64,000 nucleotides of DNA from Candidatus Poribacteria bacterium (GCA_026004875.1 BPJZ01000004.1:95264-159263), one strand, 5' to 3'; counted from the first letter of the stretch, positions 9,970-20,941 are shown. Notes: a model not told the origin generated them from the letters alone. Made by a program: numbers and translations.

Positions 9970-10209
9970 GCTTCGGCCACCGCTGGCCTCTTGAGCACGG
10001 GGTTTGCTTACCCGTTTTGTGGTGGAATCGTTGGCAAAGGGCGCAGGGAGGAACGGATCCCCTGCGCTCGTCTTTTTGGTAAAGCCTTGCCCGACCGCTC
10101 CTCTCAGACCGTTAGACCGTTGGCAACGAAAGGGTGGCCGCCGTGCGGCGGCTGAGGCACCCTTATCGGGGATGGGAACCGCGCTTTTCGTTCTGCCGGA
10201 GGCGTCACG

Positions 10210-10867
10210 ATGATTCGAGCCCGGCGGGCGGCGATCTTCGATCTAGACGGGACGATCATCCCGCTCTCATCAGAGCGAGCGTTCGTGCGACATCTGGTTC
10301 GGAAGGGGATCGTTGGGCCTAGGGACCTGCTCCGTTGGTTCAGAGCCGGGGCGCGGACCGGCTCCTCTTCGCTTCTCTCCTCCCTCCGGCGATGTAAGCT
10401 CTACCTGGCTGGAAAGCCGGTGGAGGAGATCCGTCGGCTGGGCGAGGAGTTTGTTCGCTCGCGGCTGGTGAATCGAATCGCCCCTGGAGCGTTTGCGGCG
10501 GCAGCAGAGCACCGCCGAGCAGGAGACCGGATCGTTCTCCTTTCGGGCAGCTTGGAGGTGCTAGTCGAGCCGATGGCGAAGGCCTTTTGGCGCCGAGGTC
10601 TGGGAGGCCTGCCGTCTTGAGGCCCAAAACGGTCGGCTGACGGGAACGGTGCACGGCGTGCATCCGCTGGGAGCGGGGAAGGTTCAGGTCGCCGAACGCC
10701 TTGCGGAAGCCTTGGGGATAGACCTTTCGGTCAGTGTAGCCTACGCCGATCGCTTCTCAGACGTGCCCCTCCTGGAGCGGGTCGGGGAGCCGGTTGCGGT
10801 CAACCCGGATCGAGCGCTTCGGCGTTATGCCTCACAGCGGGGGTGGCGCGTTCTCCGCTGGCGATAA
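10210..10867 (+). CDS. HAD-superfamily (HAD-IB-like) phosphatase, frameshifted
   Basis: AAIFDLDGTIIPLSSERAFV...IVLLSGSLEVLVEPMAKAF | GAEVWEACRLEAQNGRLTG...YADRFSDVPLLERVGEPVAVNPD; frames join on deleting one T of T4 at 10585-10588. Confidence 0.82.
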
Positions 10868-10881
10868 GGCGAGAAAGAACA

Positions 10882-11539
10882 ATGGCAAACCTTCTGACGA
10901 CTGCGCGCATCCTCCTGGTATTTCTGATCCTTGTGGTTCTGGGCGCGGGACATGCACGTGCAGTGGTGGGGGCTGGACGTGGCGATGGTGCCCCTGCTGG
11001 CCTGGGCGATCTTTATGGACGCGCTAGACGGCTGGGTGGCCCGCCGACGGCGGGAGGATTCCGACTCCGGGGCGCTTTACGACATCGCGGGCGATCGGAT
11101 CGTTGAGCTGGCGCTTTGGTCCTTCTTTGCGGTCCGCCGAGACGTGAACGGCGTTCCGCTGGTGCCTTATTGGGTTCCGATCCTGATCATCGCCCGGACG
11201 GTGCTGACCGACTACATTCGGAGTGTCGCCTTCCGGGAGGGGAAAACCCCCTTTGGGGCCAAGACGATGATGGAGTCGGGGTGGGCCAAGCAGCTGGTCA
11301 GCTCCCGCTGGAGCCGGGGGCTTTACGGAGGTATGAAGGCGGTTGCCTTCTGTGCGCTGGGAGCGGAGTTCGCCCTTCAACGGGCTCCTCAGTATTTGAC
11401 CCTTCCTTATTTCCGGTTGTTGGTGGACCTTCTGGTTTACGGGACGGTCGGGTTCTGCTTGCTTCGAGCCGTTCCGGTCCTTTGGGACGGGCGACGCTAC
11501 CTTCTTGGGGGCACTTCGGATGTCGGCTCCCGTCTCTGA
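10882..11539 (+). CDS. CDP-alcohol phosphatidyltransferase family protein, frameshifted near N-terminus
   Basis: Complete motif D-AL-DG-WV-AR-x8-G-x3-D-x3-D (DALDGWVARRRREDSDSGALYDIAGD); N-terminus MANLLTTARILLVFLIL joins about 10929. Confidence 0.88.
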
Positions 11540-12377
11540 GCGTCTCCCCGCCGAGCGGGTTCTCCTGGGATATCTCCTGCTGGCAGCGATGTCGACGGTT
11601 CTGCTGCGTCCGCCGGCGTGGGGAGTCATCCTTCTCTTCCACCTGCTGGGAGCGGCGCTCGTCGAGGGGCTGCGCTGGGTTCCGGCAGAGGGTGCCCCCG
11701 GGAGAAGACTTCGAATTCTGGTTCCGCTGTTCTTTTTTCCGTTGATCTACGCCGGCACGGGAAGGATCAACCTAGGACTCCGCTATTGGGTGCTGGACGA
11801 GATCGTCCCTCGCTGGGAAGCGGCGCTCTTTGGAGGTCAGCCGAGCCTCTATCTCTCCGAGCGGCTTCCATGGTTTTGGCTTTCGGAACTGCTTCACGCT
11901 GCCTATTTTTCCTATTATCTTCTGGTGCTGCTGTTGCCGATGGTGTTGGTCCTTCAAGGGCGGGAGAGAGCGGCCGAAAGGACGGTAGCCGCGCTTGTTT
12001 TGCTGTTTTCCGTCTCTTGTCTGTTCTACATTTGGCTGCCGCTGACCAGTCCGTATTACCGGTATCCGCCGTTGGCGGCTCCCCTTTCTGAGGGGCCGAT
12101 GTATCGGTTGGTTCATGCCGTCTCGGGAAGAGGAGGAGTGGTCGGCGGGGCGTTTCCCAGCAGCCATGCTTCTTTGGCGACGTTGAACCTGTTGCTTGCC
12201 TGGAAGCTAGAGCGTCGGCTATTCTGGTGGACGGTGGTTCCGACGTTCGGGCTGCTCACGGCGACCGTTTATTGTCGATTTCACTACGCGCTGGATACGC
12301 TTAGTGGCGTGGCCGTCGGAGTGGGAGTTTTCGCGGCAAGTCCACTGAGCCTCAGGACAATTTGGAGGATTCCTTAG
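11520..12377 (+). CDS. PAP2-superfamily membrane protein (inositolphosphotransferase/Aur1-like)
   Basis: Multiple TM segments; GAFPSSHASLATLN and RFHYALDTLSG motifs. Confidence 0.8.
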   Translation: MSAPVSERLPAERVLLGYLLLAAMSTVLLRPPAWGVILLFHLLGAALVEGLRWVPAEGAPGRRLRILVPLFFFPLIYAGTGRINLGLRYWVLDEIVPRWEAALFGGQPSLYLSERLPWFWLSELLHAAYFSYYLLVLLLPMVLVLQGRERAAERTVAALVLLFSVSCLFYIWLPLTSPYYRYPPLAAPLSEGPMYRLVHAVSGRGGVVGGAFPSSHASLATLNLLLAWKLERRLFWWTVVPTFGLLTATVYCRFHYALDTLSGVAVGVGVFAASPLSLRTIWRIP

Positions 12378-13431
12378 ATGGCAGAGATCTCAAGCATCCT
12401 GATTACCGGTGGAGCGGGCTTTATTGGTCTCAACGCCGTGACCGCTTTCCGAGAGGCTTATCCGAACGCAAAGATCATCGTCTGCGACAACCTGAGCCGT
12501 CGTTCGGCCCGGCGGAACCTGCGTCGATTGCTGAGCAGCGACATTCAAAACGTGTCCTGTGAGCGAGGTGGACATTCGGGACTCGGCTGCAACCTTGGAG
12601 CTTATTCGGGAGCACCGACCTGACGTGGTAATTCACTTAGCCGCCCAGGTAGCAGTGACCCATTCGATCGAGAATCCGCGGTGGGACTTCGAAGTTAATG
12701 CTTTGGGGACGTTTAACCTTCTAGAGGCAATTCGGCTGGAGAAGCGCGATGCGATTTTTCTGAATGCTTCAACAAACAAGGTTTATGGAAATTTGGAGCA
12801 TCTTCGTGTCAAGAAGGTCGGAGAGCGATATCAGTACGCTGACCTTCAGTGGGGAGTAGATGAGTCCTGTCCGTTGGATTTCCATAGCCCCTACGGTTGT
12901 TCGAAGGGGGCAGCTGATCAGTATGTTCTGGACTACGCACGAACCTACGGGATGAGGACCACGAGCTTTCGACAATCGTGTATCTACGGTCCTGGGCAAT
13001 TGGGTGAGGAAGACCAAGGCTGGGTGGCCTGGTTCTGCATCGCCGCGCTTTTAGGAAAGCCAATTACCATCTACGGAGATGGTTGCCAAGTCCGGGATCT
13101 GCTCTACATTGACGACCTGACCCGGCTATACTGTCGCGCAGTCGAAAGGATCGATCAAATCAGCGGAAAACCGTTTAACGTCGGAGGCGGCCCGAAAAAC
13201 ACTCTCTCTTTACTTGAGCTGCTTGCCTTCCTGAGGGACGAATTGAAGCAGCCACTGCCCTCGATTCAATTTGCTCCAGCGCGTCTTGGTGATCAGCGTG
13301 TCTTCATTTGTGACATCCGTCGCGCCCAAAAGGAGCTGGAATGGGAACCTGTGATTCCGCCGAAAGTAGGAGTAACCCGCTTGTATCAATGGCTCTTAGA
13401 AAATCGAGAATTGTTTGAAGACTGGGTCTAA
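12378..13431 (+). CDS. NAD-dependent epimerase/dehydratase (CDP-paratose 2-epimerase-like), frameshifted
   Basis: ILITGGAGFIGLNAV..., DVVIHLAAQVAV, YGCSKGAADQYVLDY, VRDLLYIDDL; frames join about 12556-12560. Confidence 0.85.
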
Positions 13432-13447
13432 CCCGGGGTGTGCAAGG

Positions 13448-14578
13448 ATGCGCGTTCTCCAGATAAATCACTACTACCCACCTGATGTGATCGGCGGCAT
13501 TGAGGTTCATGTGAGGCAACTCTCCGAAGGACCTGGTGCGACGAGGAATCTCCGTCGAAGCGGTGGTCGCCAATCTCACCCGACAAAGCCACCTTGTTGA
13601 GGAGAACGGGGTCCGTGTTCAGAAGCTAGGAAGCTGGGGAACGATCTCAAGGAAACCTTTTACGCCAACGCTCCCCCTGCAACTTCGGCGAAAGGATGTG
13701 GATCTCATTCACATTCACCTTGCTAACCCGATGGCAACAATCTCGGCGCTCTTGGCTCGTCCCTCAGCTCCAATTGTTGTAACCTATCACATGGATATTG
13801 TCAAACAGCGGCGGTTTTTAACCTTTTTTCGCCCGTTCCTTCATCGATTTTTGGATCGCGTCGAACGAATCATCGCCACCCTCGCCTCACTACATTGAAA
13901 CGTCAGAATTTCTCTCCCCCCGCGCGGAAAAATGCATCGCCATTCCTTACGGCATTGACCTCAATATGCCTAATCCACCGGACCACGAAGTGAAATCAAT
14001 ACAGGAAAAGTACAGCGAACGGATTGTTCTGTTTGTTGGTCGATTAACTTACTATAAGAGCGTAGATGTGCTGATCCGTGCCATGAAGGAAGTACAAGGA
14101 ACACTTCTAATCATCGGTGACGGACCAGAAGGCAACGATTGGCGCCAGTTAACGGCCGACCTAAACTTGGAGGACCGAGTCTTCTTCCTCGGAAAGAAGG
14201 TAGGGAGCGAGCTCTATCCCTACTACAAAGCAGCTCAGGTTCACGTACTTCCCTCAACCCACCGTTCTGAAGCTTTCGGCATCGTTCAGCTAGAAGCTCA
14301 ATACTTCGGTTGCCCTTGTATCTCAACGCGGATCGGCACAGGCACCGACTTTGCTAACCTGCATGGCGTAACCGGCCTGACTGTGGAGCCGAACCGTCCT
14401 GACCAACTCGCTGAAGCGATCAACACGATCCTGGACAACCCTGATCTGAGGCGGCAGTTCTCCGAAAACGCCAAGAAGCGCGTTCGAGAGGAATTCGACC
14501 TAGAGCGGATGGTTGACCGGGTCCTAGAAGTGTATCGTTCGGTTCTCCAGGATCATCCAGAGCGGCAAGAAAAAATAA
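13448..14578 (+). CDS. Glycosyltransferase family 4, three probable +1 frameshifts
   Basis: MRVLQINHYYPPDVIGGIEVHVRQLSE | DLVRRGISVEAVVANLT... | TSPHYIETSEFL...GRLTYYKSVDVLIRAM...EAFGIVQLEAQYFGCPCIST. Annotated frame reads into the terminator and antisense tRNA-Gly; one A fewer in A6 (14570-14575) gives a TAA at 14576-14578. Confidence 0.85.
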
Positions 14579-14598
14579 AAGGCGGAGCGTCCTCCGCC
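14570..14598 (-). terminator. Rho-independent terminator downstream of tRNA-Gly (minus strand)
   Basis: ggcggag-cgtc-ctccgcc 7-bp stem; on the minus strand followed by TTTTATTTTTT. Confidence 0.8.
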
Positions 14599-14606
14599 AC
14601 TAGAAG

Positions 14607-14682
14607 TGGAGCGGGCAACGGGACTCGAACCCGCGACCCTCAGCTTGGGAAGCTGATGCTCTACCAACTGAGCTACGCCCGC
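14607..14682 (-). tRNA. tRNA-Gly (CCC)
   Basis: GCGGGCGTAGCTCAGTTGGTAGAGCATCAGCTTCCCAAGCTGAGGGTCGCGGGTTCGAGTCCCGTTGCCCGCTCCA; cloverleaf with encoded CCA. Confidence 0.95.
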
Positions 14683-14744
14683 ATTGTTCTGTACTGAAAG
14701 ATACGTCCCCTCTTAGCCGCTGTCAAGGGGACGTACCTCAAAAA

Positions 14745-14821
14745 TGGTGTGCCCGGCGGGACTCGAACCCACGACCTTCAGATCCGGAGTCTGACGCTCT
14801 ATCCAACTGAGCTACGGGCAC
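14745..14821 (-). tRNA. tRNA-Arg (CCG)
   Basis: GTGCCCGTAGCTCAGTTGGATAGAGCGTCAGACTCCGGATCTGAAGGTCGTGGGTTCGAGTCCCGCCGGGCACACCA. Confidence 0.95.
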
Positions 14822-14834
14822 AGACGGTACTTTG

Positions 14835-14863
14835 AATATATCCGCTTCCTGAGCAAAAAGCAA
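14835..14863 (-). promoter_or_regulatory. Putative promoter of tRNA-Arg/tRNA-Gly unit (TTGCTT-N17-TATATT)
   Basis: Minus-strand -35/-10 with 17-bp spacing immediately upstream of tRNA-Arg. Confidence 0.5.
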
Positions 14864-15002
14864 CGGGGAGTTTTGGGTCTTCAAGCGCTCTCAGAGACAT
14901 TCCGTTCCAGCTCGAAGCGGTATCGTCCTTTTCTCCCCCTGAGCCGCCCCATCGAGTATCATTTTAACCCCCACGATCGGCGCTTCGGAGACAGGAACGG
15001 CG

Positions 15003-16548
15003 ATGGAACACACTCAGGAAACGATCCTCGTTCTGGACTTTGGCTCCCAGACCACCCAGTTGATCGCCCGGCGCATCCGCGAGTGGCACGTCTACTGCGA
15101 GATTCACCCCTACTCGATCTCTGCAAAGGAGGTCGAGCGCATCGGACCCCGAGGGAATCGTCCTCTCCGGTGGACCGGCCAGCGTCTACGCCAAAGGAGC
15201 CCCGCATTGCGATCCGGCCCTCCTGGACGGACGCTATCCTGTCCTAGGGATCTGCTACGGAATGCAGCTTCTGGCCCACCTGCTGGGGGGAAAGGTGGAT
15301 CCTTCTCCGGAGCGAGAGTACGGACACGCGCTCGTCTCGGTCTTGGAACCGACACCGCTCACCGAAGGGCTGCCCAACCCGCTTCACGTGTGGATGAGCC
15401 ACGGCGACCGGATCACCCGAACGCCGCCCGGGTTCCGCTCGATCGGGCGCTCGGAGAACTCACCGGTAGCGATGATGGCCGACGCGGAGAACCGTCGCTT
15501 TGGCATCCAGTTTCATCCGGAGGTGGTGCACACGCGAGAAGGTCACTTGCTGCTGCGCAACTTCGTCTATCGAGTCTGCGGCTGCTCCGGGAGCTGGACG
15601 ATGGGCTCCTTCGTCGAGCGGACGATTCGGGAGCTCCAAGAGCGCACCGCAGGCGAGCGCGTGCTCTGCGCCACTAGCGGCGGCGTGGACTCGACCGTTC
15701 TAGCCGCCCTGCTCCATCAGGCGATCGGCGATCGGGCAGTCTGTCTGTTCGTGGATAACGGCCTACTCCGCAAGAACGAAGCTGAAGAGGTGCGGCGCAC
15801 CTTCCGAGAGACGCTGAAGATCCCTCTCCACTTTGTGGACGCGAGCGACCGGTTCCTTGAGGCGCTGCGCGGCGTTGTGGATCCCGAACAGAAGCGAAAG
15901 GCTATCGGAAAGACTTTCATTGAGGTTTTTCAGGACGCCCTGAAGACGATCGGCCCGATTCGTTTTCTCGCTCAAGGAACTCTCTATCCTGACGTAATCG
16001 AAAGCACTTCGGTGCGTGGCCCCTCCTCCAAGATCAAAACGCACCACAACGTCGGCGGCCTGCCGGAAGACTTGCAGTTTGAGCTGATCGAGCCGTTCCG
16101 GGAGCTGTTCAAGGACGAGGTGCGTCAAGTCGGCCGCGAGCTAGGGCTTCCGGAACGGGTGATCCTCCGCCATCCATTTCCCGGACCTGGCTTGGCGGTG
16201 CGCGTGATCGGCGAAGTGACCCCGGAACGGCTGGAGATCCTTCGAGAAGCCGATGCTATTTGGATTCAGGAGCTCCACCGGGCTAACTTGTACCGATCCA
16301 TTTGGCAGGCCTTCGCCGTCTTCCTGCCGATCCAGAGCGTCGGCGTCATGGGCGACGAGCGGACCTATGAGCATGTCGTTGCGCTGCGAGCCGTCACCAG
16401 CCAGGACGGCATGACCGCCGACTGGGCAGAGATCCCCCGGCCCGTGCTGGCTCGCGCCGCCAACCGAATCATTAACGAAGTGCGCGGCGTCAACCGAGTC
16501 GTCTACGACATCAGCTCCAAACCCCCCGCCACGATCGAGTGGGAATAG
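15003..16548 (+). CDS. guaA: GMP synthase (glutamine-hydrolysing), frameshifted in the GATase domain
   Basis: [20 protein letters not shown]... | [20 protein letters not shown]...GICYGMQ...[16 protein letters not shown]...PATIEWE*. Frames join on removing one G at 15144-15145. Confidence 0.95.
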
Positions 16549-18396
16549 CTACCAGTCCGCCAACGGTTGAACCGGAATGCTCTCTGGGGTGACAGCTCCT
16601 CCCTCCCAGACGGGAGCCAGCAGAATCGCGATTCGCACCGTCCCCGCCTGAGCCGGAAGCTTGACCAGGAGCCGGGAGACTCCCTCGTTCCGGCGCTGAG
16701 GCGGTTCCTGTTCCGCCGACGCTTGGGAAAACTCGGCCCCCGTCGGCGAGAGGATCGTCGCGATCAACCGCTTGCCGTTCTGCGTCAGCTCCGCGACGTT
16801 CCCCCGGGGTGTAATCTCAGCGTCGGTCGTCATCCCCCAGGTAACCGCGACCGGAGCGGCGAACTGGAACTCGTCTTGGATCAGTGCTGCTCGCCGATCG
16901 GCCACCAACGCCACCCCGCGATGGATCCGTTCCGCCCCGACGAGGTAGGCCTTCGTCAGATCAATGATCACATGAGGCCGCTCTCCACCCCCTTGGAACT
17001 TCAAGAACTTGGAGGTGCCCTCCGGATCTTGGCCTTCGCCGTTGAGGATCGGGACGTTGTGGCTGAACGAGTTGAGTCGGAAGTAGCTCCAGCGTTGACC
17101 ACCCCGCCGGCTGTTCCAGTATCCTGGCAGATTGTAGTCGTCGGCGCCGATGTCCCGCGCCCACCGTTCGCCCAGTGCATCCAGCTCAAAGTTTCCCAAG
17201 TCCAAATGGCTGTGGCTGACCCGGTTGTAACCGGCCTTCGCTCCGACCCAGAGGGCTTGGGGATCGTCCCAGCTGCTGCGGAAAAGCGCCAGCTCTACCG
17301 AGCTTCGGAAGTACTTGTCCAGCGCCAACGTCGGCGGCGCAGAGGGACGAGGCACATACCAGATCACGTGCTCCGGCGTTCCGGAGTAACGGTCCAAAAC
17401 GGCGTGTTCAGCCCAGGCGAAGTCCGGGTTGTCGTACGCTCGCGCCAGCCAGAAGAGGCATCCCATCGGCCGACGAGAGGAGCGCTCTCCGCTGTCGGCA
17501 TAGTTCAAAAACAGGTCGGTCGGCCCGGTCGTGTAGAGGGGGAAGTAGCCCGCTTGGCTCAGGCCTTCAAACGACTTCAAGCCAAAGTCGGTTCCCAAGG
17601 CGCTCTCCAACGCGGCGATCCCGTACGCGGTGTATCGGGTCGCGTAGTGCCAGTAGCCGGGGCCTTCTGGCCAAGCCCCATCAGGATCGTACTCCTTTAA
17701 CGCCGTCGGCAACGAGCGCAACGCGCTAGGAACGATCGTCTCCGCATACTGGGGATCGGTCTCGGCGATCGCCAGAGCTCCAACGATCAGCCCGCCATTA
17801 CAAACCTGGTTCCAGTTATTATAGGTACGCGTCCACCAATGGCTGGGCCCCTCGCCCCGATAGGCGCGAAGACCCGGCTCCAGCCCCAACCGAATCAACC
17901 CTTGGCGAATCTGCTCCCGCTCCGCCTCGCTGAGCACCGGATAGAGCCAATCGTACCCGACCCCCACCGCGTGAGCCATCTCCGCCGTGTCAAGAAAGTG
18001 AGGCGGGTTCCAGTCAGGAAAGGCGGTGACCGTCAGGAGGTTGGCGATCGCCGCCCGCGCAAAGCGCTCATCGCCGGTCCACCGCCAAGCCAAGCCAAGC
18101 GCGTAGACGCGACGAAGACACTCCCGGCTCACCGAAAGCAACCGGGGACCGACAAGCCGATGCTCCAACGGCGGGTCGTCTAGGGTTCGCTCCGCACGCC
18201 GCAGCACCTCTTGGATTAACGCCTGTAGGTCGGCGTCGGTGCGATGCCGCTCCTTGAGCGCTTGGAGCTCCTCTTCGTGAAGCATCAACCGGGGATGCTC
18301 GCGGCGCAGCGTCCGAAGGACCGCTTCCGGTTCCGGAACCGTTACCTCTCCACTCGCCGCCGGCACTCCTATTAACAACGAAATGATGAAACTCAT
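16549..18396 (-). CDS. Heparinase II/III-like / alginate-lyase-type secreted protein
   Basis: Signal peptide MSFIISLLIGVPAASG; HPRLMLHEEELQALKER, NNWNQVCNGGLIVGALAI, SHSHLDLGNFELDALGERWARDIGADDYNLPGYW. ORF is open to 18495. Confidence 0.8.
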   Translation of the reverse strand: MSFIISLLIGVPAASGEVTVPEPEAVLRTLRREHPRLMLHEEELQALKERHRTDADLQALIQEVLRRAERTLDDPPLEHRLVGPRLLSVSRECLRRVYALGLAWRWTGDERFARAAIANLLTVTAFPDWNPPHFLDTAEMAHAVGVGYDWLYPVLSEAEREQIRQGLIRLGLEPGLRAYRGEGPSHWWTRTYNNWNQVCNGGLIVGALAIAETDPQYAETIVPSALRSLPTALKEYDPDGAWPEGPGYWHYATRYTAYGIAALESALGTDFGLKSFEGLSQAGYFPLYTTGPTDLFLNYADSGERSSRRPMGCLFWLARAYDNPDFAWAEHAVLDRYSGTPEHVIWYVPRPSAPPTLALDKYFRSSVELALFRSSWDDPQALWVGAKAGYNRVSHSHLDLGNFELDALGERWARDIGADDYNLPGYWNSRRGGQRWSYFRLNSFSHNVPILNGEGQDPEGTSKFLKFQGGGERPHVIIDLTKAYLVGAERIHRGVALVADRRAALIQDEFQFAAPVAVTWGMTTDAEITPRGNVAELTQNGKRLIATILSPTGAEFSQASAEQEPPQRRNEGVSRLLVKLPAQAGTVRIAILLAPVWEGGAVTPESIPVQPLADW

Positions 18397-18637
18397 CGTT
18401 CGAAAAGCTCCTCCATAGAACTGAAAAAGGCCCACCTTCACCCTTAAACTCCAATCGGACGAGAAGAGCATAATCCCATCCCTCCGGGGGGACAACCGGC
18501 CCAGTGGGAGCTTATCATCATCATCGGAATTGAGCGAAGACCTCCCAGCCCCTCTCGCCGTCTGATGACGTCCAGCAACAAAGGATTGTGCTAAAAGATA
18601 GAGGCGAACTTCTCACCAGCGGAACCGGAGGTACCCA

Positions 18638-20797
18638 ATGGACCACGGAAATGGGCTGTTCGAGATCACCGCCATTCTGACCTTGGCCGCTCTCCTGGGA
18701 ATTCTCGGCCAGAAGCTCCGGCAACCGTTGCTGATCATGTTTCTGATCGTCGGGGTTTTAGCCGGACCGTCGGGACTGGGATTGATCGGCAGCCATGAGG
18801 AGATTGAGCTTTTAGCCCACCTAGGGATCGCGGTTCTGCTGTTCATCGTCGGGTTGAAGCTGGACCCTCACCTGGTCCGAACCACGGGGCCGACGGCGCT
18901 GTTGGCCGGCGCCGTTCAGATTGCTCTGACGGCGGGGCTGGGATTTCTCCTGGCGCTAGCGTTTGGGGTACCGGCGAGGGCCGCCCTCTACGTTGGGCTG
19001 GGGACCGCCTTCTCCAGTACGATCGTGATCGTCAAGCTACTCTCCGATAAGCAGGAGGTGGACTCGCTTCACGGACAGATTGCGGTTGGAATCTTGATCG
19101 TCCAGGACATCGCCGCGATTGGGGCTTTGGTGCTGTTAACGACGCTAGGAGCGGGGGTCGAGGCCCATTCCGGCCGCTCAATGTTGGGGGCCTCTTTATC
19201 GATTCTCTTGAAAGGGACGGGGCTCCTGATCGGCGTTGGGCTGGCCATGCGGTATCTGCTGCCTCCACTGGTGCGCACGTTAGCCCGCTCGCTTGAGCTG
19301 TTGAGCTTGTTCGCCCTGGCGTGGGCGGTGTTTCTGGGAGGGGTGAGCTACGGGATCGGCTTCAATCAAGAGATCGGAGCCTTCTTGGCCGGATTTTCGC
19401 TCGCGGCAACAGACTACAAGGACGCCATCGGCGGACGGCTCATCGGCCTTCGCGACTTTCTTCTTCTCTTCTTTTTCGTGGACTTAGGGGCCCGGATGGA
19501 CTGGTCGGCGTTGGGCGCCCACGCTGGGGCGTTTGTCGGCCTGAGCGCGTTTGTGTTGATCGGGAAGCCGCTGCTGGTTTTAGGCACGTTAGGGCTGATG
19601 GGCTACCGTCGCCGGACAGCCTTTCTCTCCGGCGTGACGCTGGGACAGATCAGCGAGTTCTCCTTTATCCTTGCCGCCTTGGGAATGGAGCTGAACGCTC
19701 TGGATGCGGAGGTGATGGGCCTGCTGACCTTTGTCGGAATTGGGACGATCCTCGTTTCCAGCTATCTGATCCTCTACGCGGGGCGCCTGTACGAGCCGCT
19801 TTCAGGGGTGCTGAAGCTCTTTGAGCGTCGGGACCCCAAGCGAGAGCCGCTCGAGGCAGCCGAGAAGACGGGTGGAACCATCGACGTTCTGTTAGTTGGG
19901 CTGGGGAACTACGGCGGCCAGATCGCCGAGCATCTGTTGCGACGGAAGCGACGACTTTTAGGCGTGGATTTCGATCCGCATGCGCTGGAGCGGTGGAAAG
20001 AGCGCGGCCTACCCGTCGTCTACGGCGACGTTTCGGATCCGGAGCTGTACGAGCACCTTCCGCTAGACCGCTGTCGCTGGGTGGCCTGCACGGTTCGGGT
20101 GCGGGAGGTCAACTTGGCGCTCCTGCGCCATCTGCGCCGGTGCGGCTACGCGGGACGGGTGGCGCTCTCGGCGGTCAACCTTCAGGAGGCGGAGCTGTAC
20201 GAACAGGAGGGAGCCCACGTCGTTTTTCGCCCGTTGTCCGACGCGGCGGAGCACGCCGCCGATGCGCTCAGCTATGCGATGGACGCCCTTCCGGACCGTC
20301 TTCACTGGCCGTTGATCTTCCGGGAGGTGCGCGTTCCGGCCGGCTCGCCGGTTGCTGGCCGGACGCTTCGGGAGGCCGCCTTTCGGACGAGCGTAGGGGT
20401 GACCGTTCTCGCCGTAGGGCGCAGCGGACGGATCACGCTGGACCCTCCTCCGGACTTTGTCCTCCAGGCAGGGGATCGACTGTTGCTGACCGGTACGGTC
20501 TCCCAATTGCGAGAGGCCGAAGCGCTCCTTCAGCCGGTCGGCGCGCCGTCGGTGGAGGAGTCTGGCCGCTTTGCGGTGGCTGAAGTCCAGGTGGCCGCAG
20601 GCTCTCCCCTGGAAGGGCGCAGCCTTGCCGAGTCCCGATTCCGCCAGACCTACGGGGCCACAGTCGTAGGCATCGAGCGGAACGGCGAGCGCCTCCTTTT
20701 CCCCGGTCCCGATGAGAAGCTCCAGGCAGGAGACCTGTTGATCCTCATCGGCGGCCAGGAGGCGATCCGCGCCCTCCAGGAGCGGTCATCGTTGTAG
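18638..20797 (+). CDS. CPA2-type monovalent cation:H+ antiporter with RCK (TrkA-N/TrkA-C) domains (Kef-like)
   Basis: 719 aa; many TM helices, GIGFNQEIGAFLAGFSLA, VLLVGLGNYGGQIAEHLL Rossmann, two TrkA-C-like domains. RBS cggaggt before the ATG. Confidence 0.92.
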   Translation: MDHGNGLFEITAILTLAALLGILGQKLRQPLLIMFLIVGVLAGPSGLGLIGSHEEIELLAHLGIAVLLFIVGLKLDPHLVRTTGPTALLAGAVQIALTAGLGFLLALAFGVPARAALYVGLGTAFSSTIVIVKLLSDKQEVDSLHGQIAVGILIVQDIAAIGALVLLTTLGAGVEAHSGRSMLGASLSILLKGTGLLIGVGLAMRYLLPPLVRTLARSLELLSLFALAWAVFLGGVSYGIGFNQEIGAFLAGFSLAATDYKDAIGGRLIGLRDFLLLFFFVDLGARMDWSALGAHAGAFVGLSAFVLIGKPLLVLGTLGLMGYRRRTAFLSGVTLGQISEFSFILAALGMELNALDAEVMGLLTFVGIGTILVSSYLILYAGRLYEPLSGVLKLFERRDPKREPLEAAEKTGGTIDVLLVGLGNYGGQIAEHLLRRKRRLLGVDFDPHALERWKERGLPVVYGDVSDPELYEHLPLDRCRWVACTVRVREVNLALLRHLRRCGYAGRVALSAVNLQEAELYEQEGAHVVFRPLSDAAEHAADALSYAMDALPDRLHWPLIFREVRVPAGSPVAGRTLREAAFRTSVGVTVLAVGRSGRITLDPPPDFVLQAGDRLLLTGTVSQLREAEALLQPVGAPSVEESGRFAVAEVQVAAGSPLEGRSLAESRFRQTYGATVVGIERNGERLLFPGPDEKLQAGDLLILIGGQEAIRALQERSSL

Positions 20798-20890
20798 CGA
20801 TGAGGAGTCGACTCTAGCCGCTCGATGGGACAATTCTTTCTGCTCTCGCCACTACCGGAACGCTCAGGGGACGTTTGACAAAATGCCTCT

Positions 20891-20940
20891 GGTGCTCTCA
20901 ACTCTCTGGTGAGAGGGACTTTCGACCTGAGGAGAGCACC
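20891..20940 (+). promoter_or_regulatory. Nested hairpin in the 5' leader of orphan gene, overlapping its Shine-Dalgarno
   Basis: ggtgctctc (20891-20899) is the perfect inverse complement of gagagcacc (20932-20940); inner ctctc-tggt-gagag (20902-20915). SD gaggag lies at the outer 3' arm, ATG at 20942. Confidence 0.5.
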
Positions 20941-20941
20941 G

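Noticed and set aside
20875-20903. TTGACA at 20875-20880 as promoter of the orphan gene
   Set aside because: No acceptable -10 hexamer at 16-18 nt spacing; kept only as a possibility.
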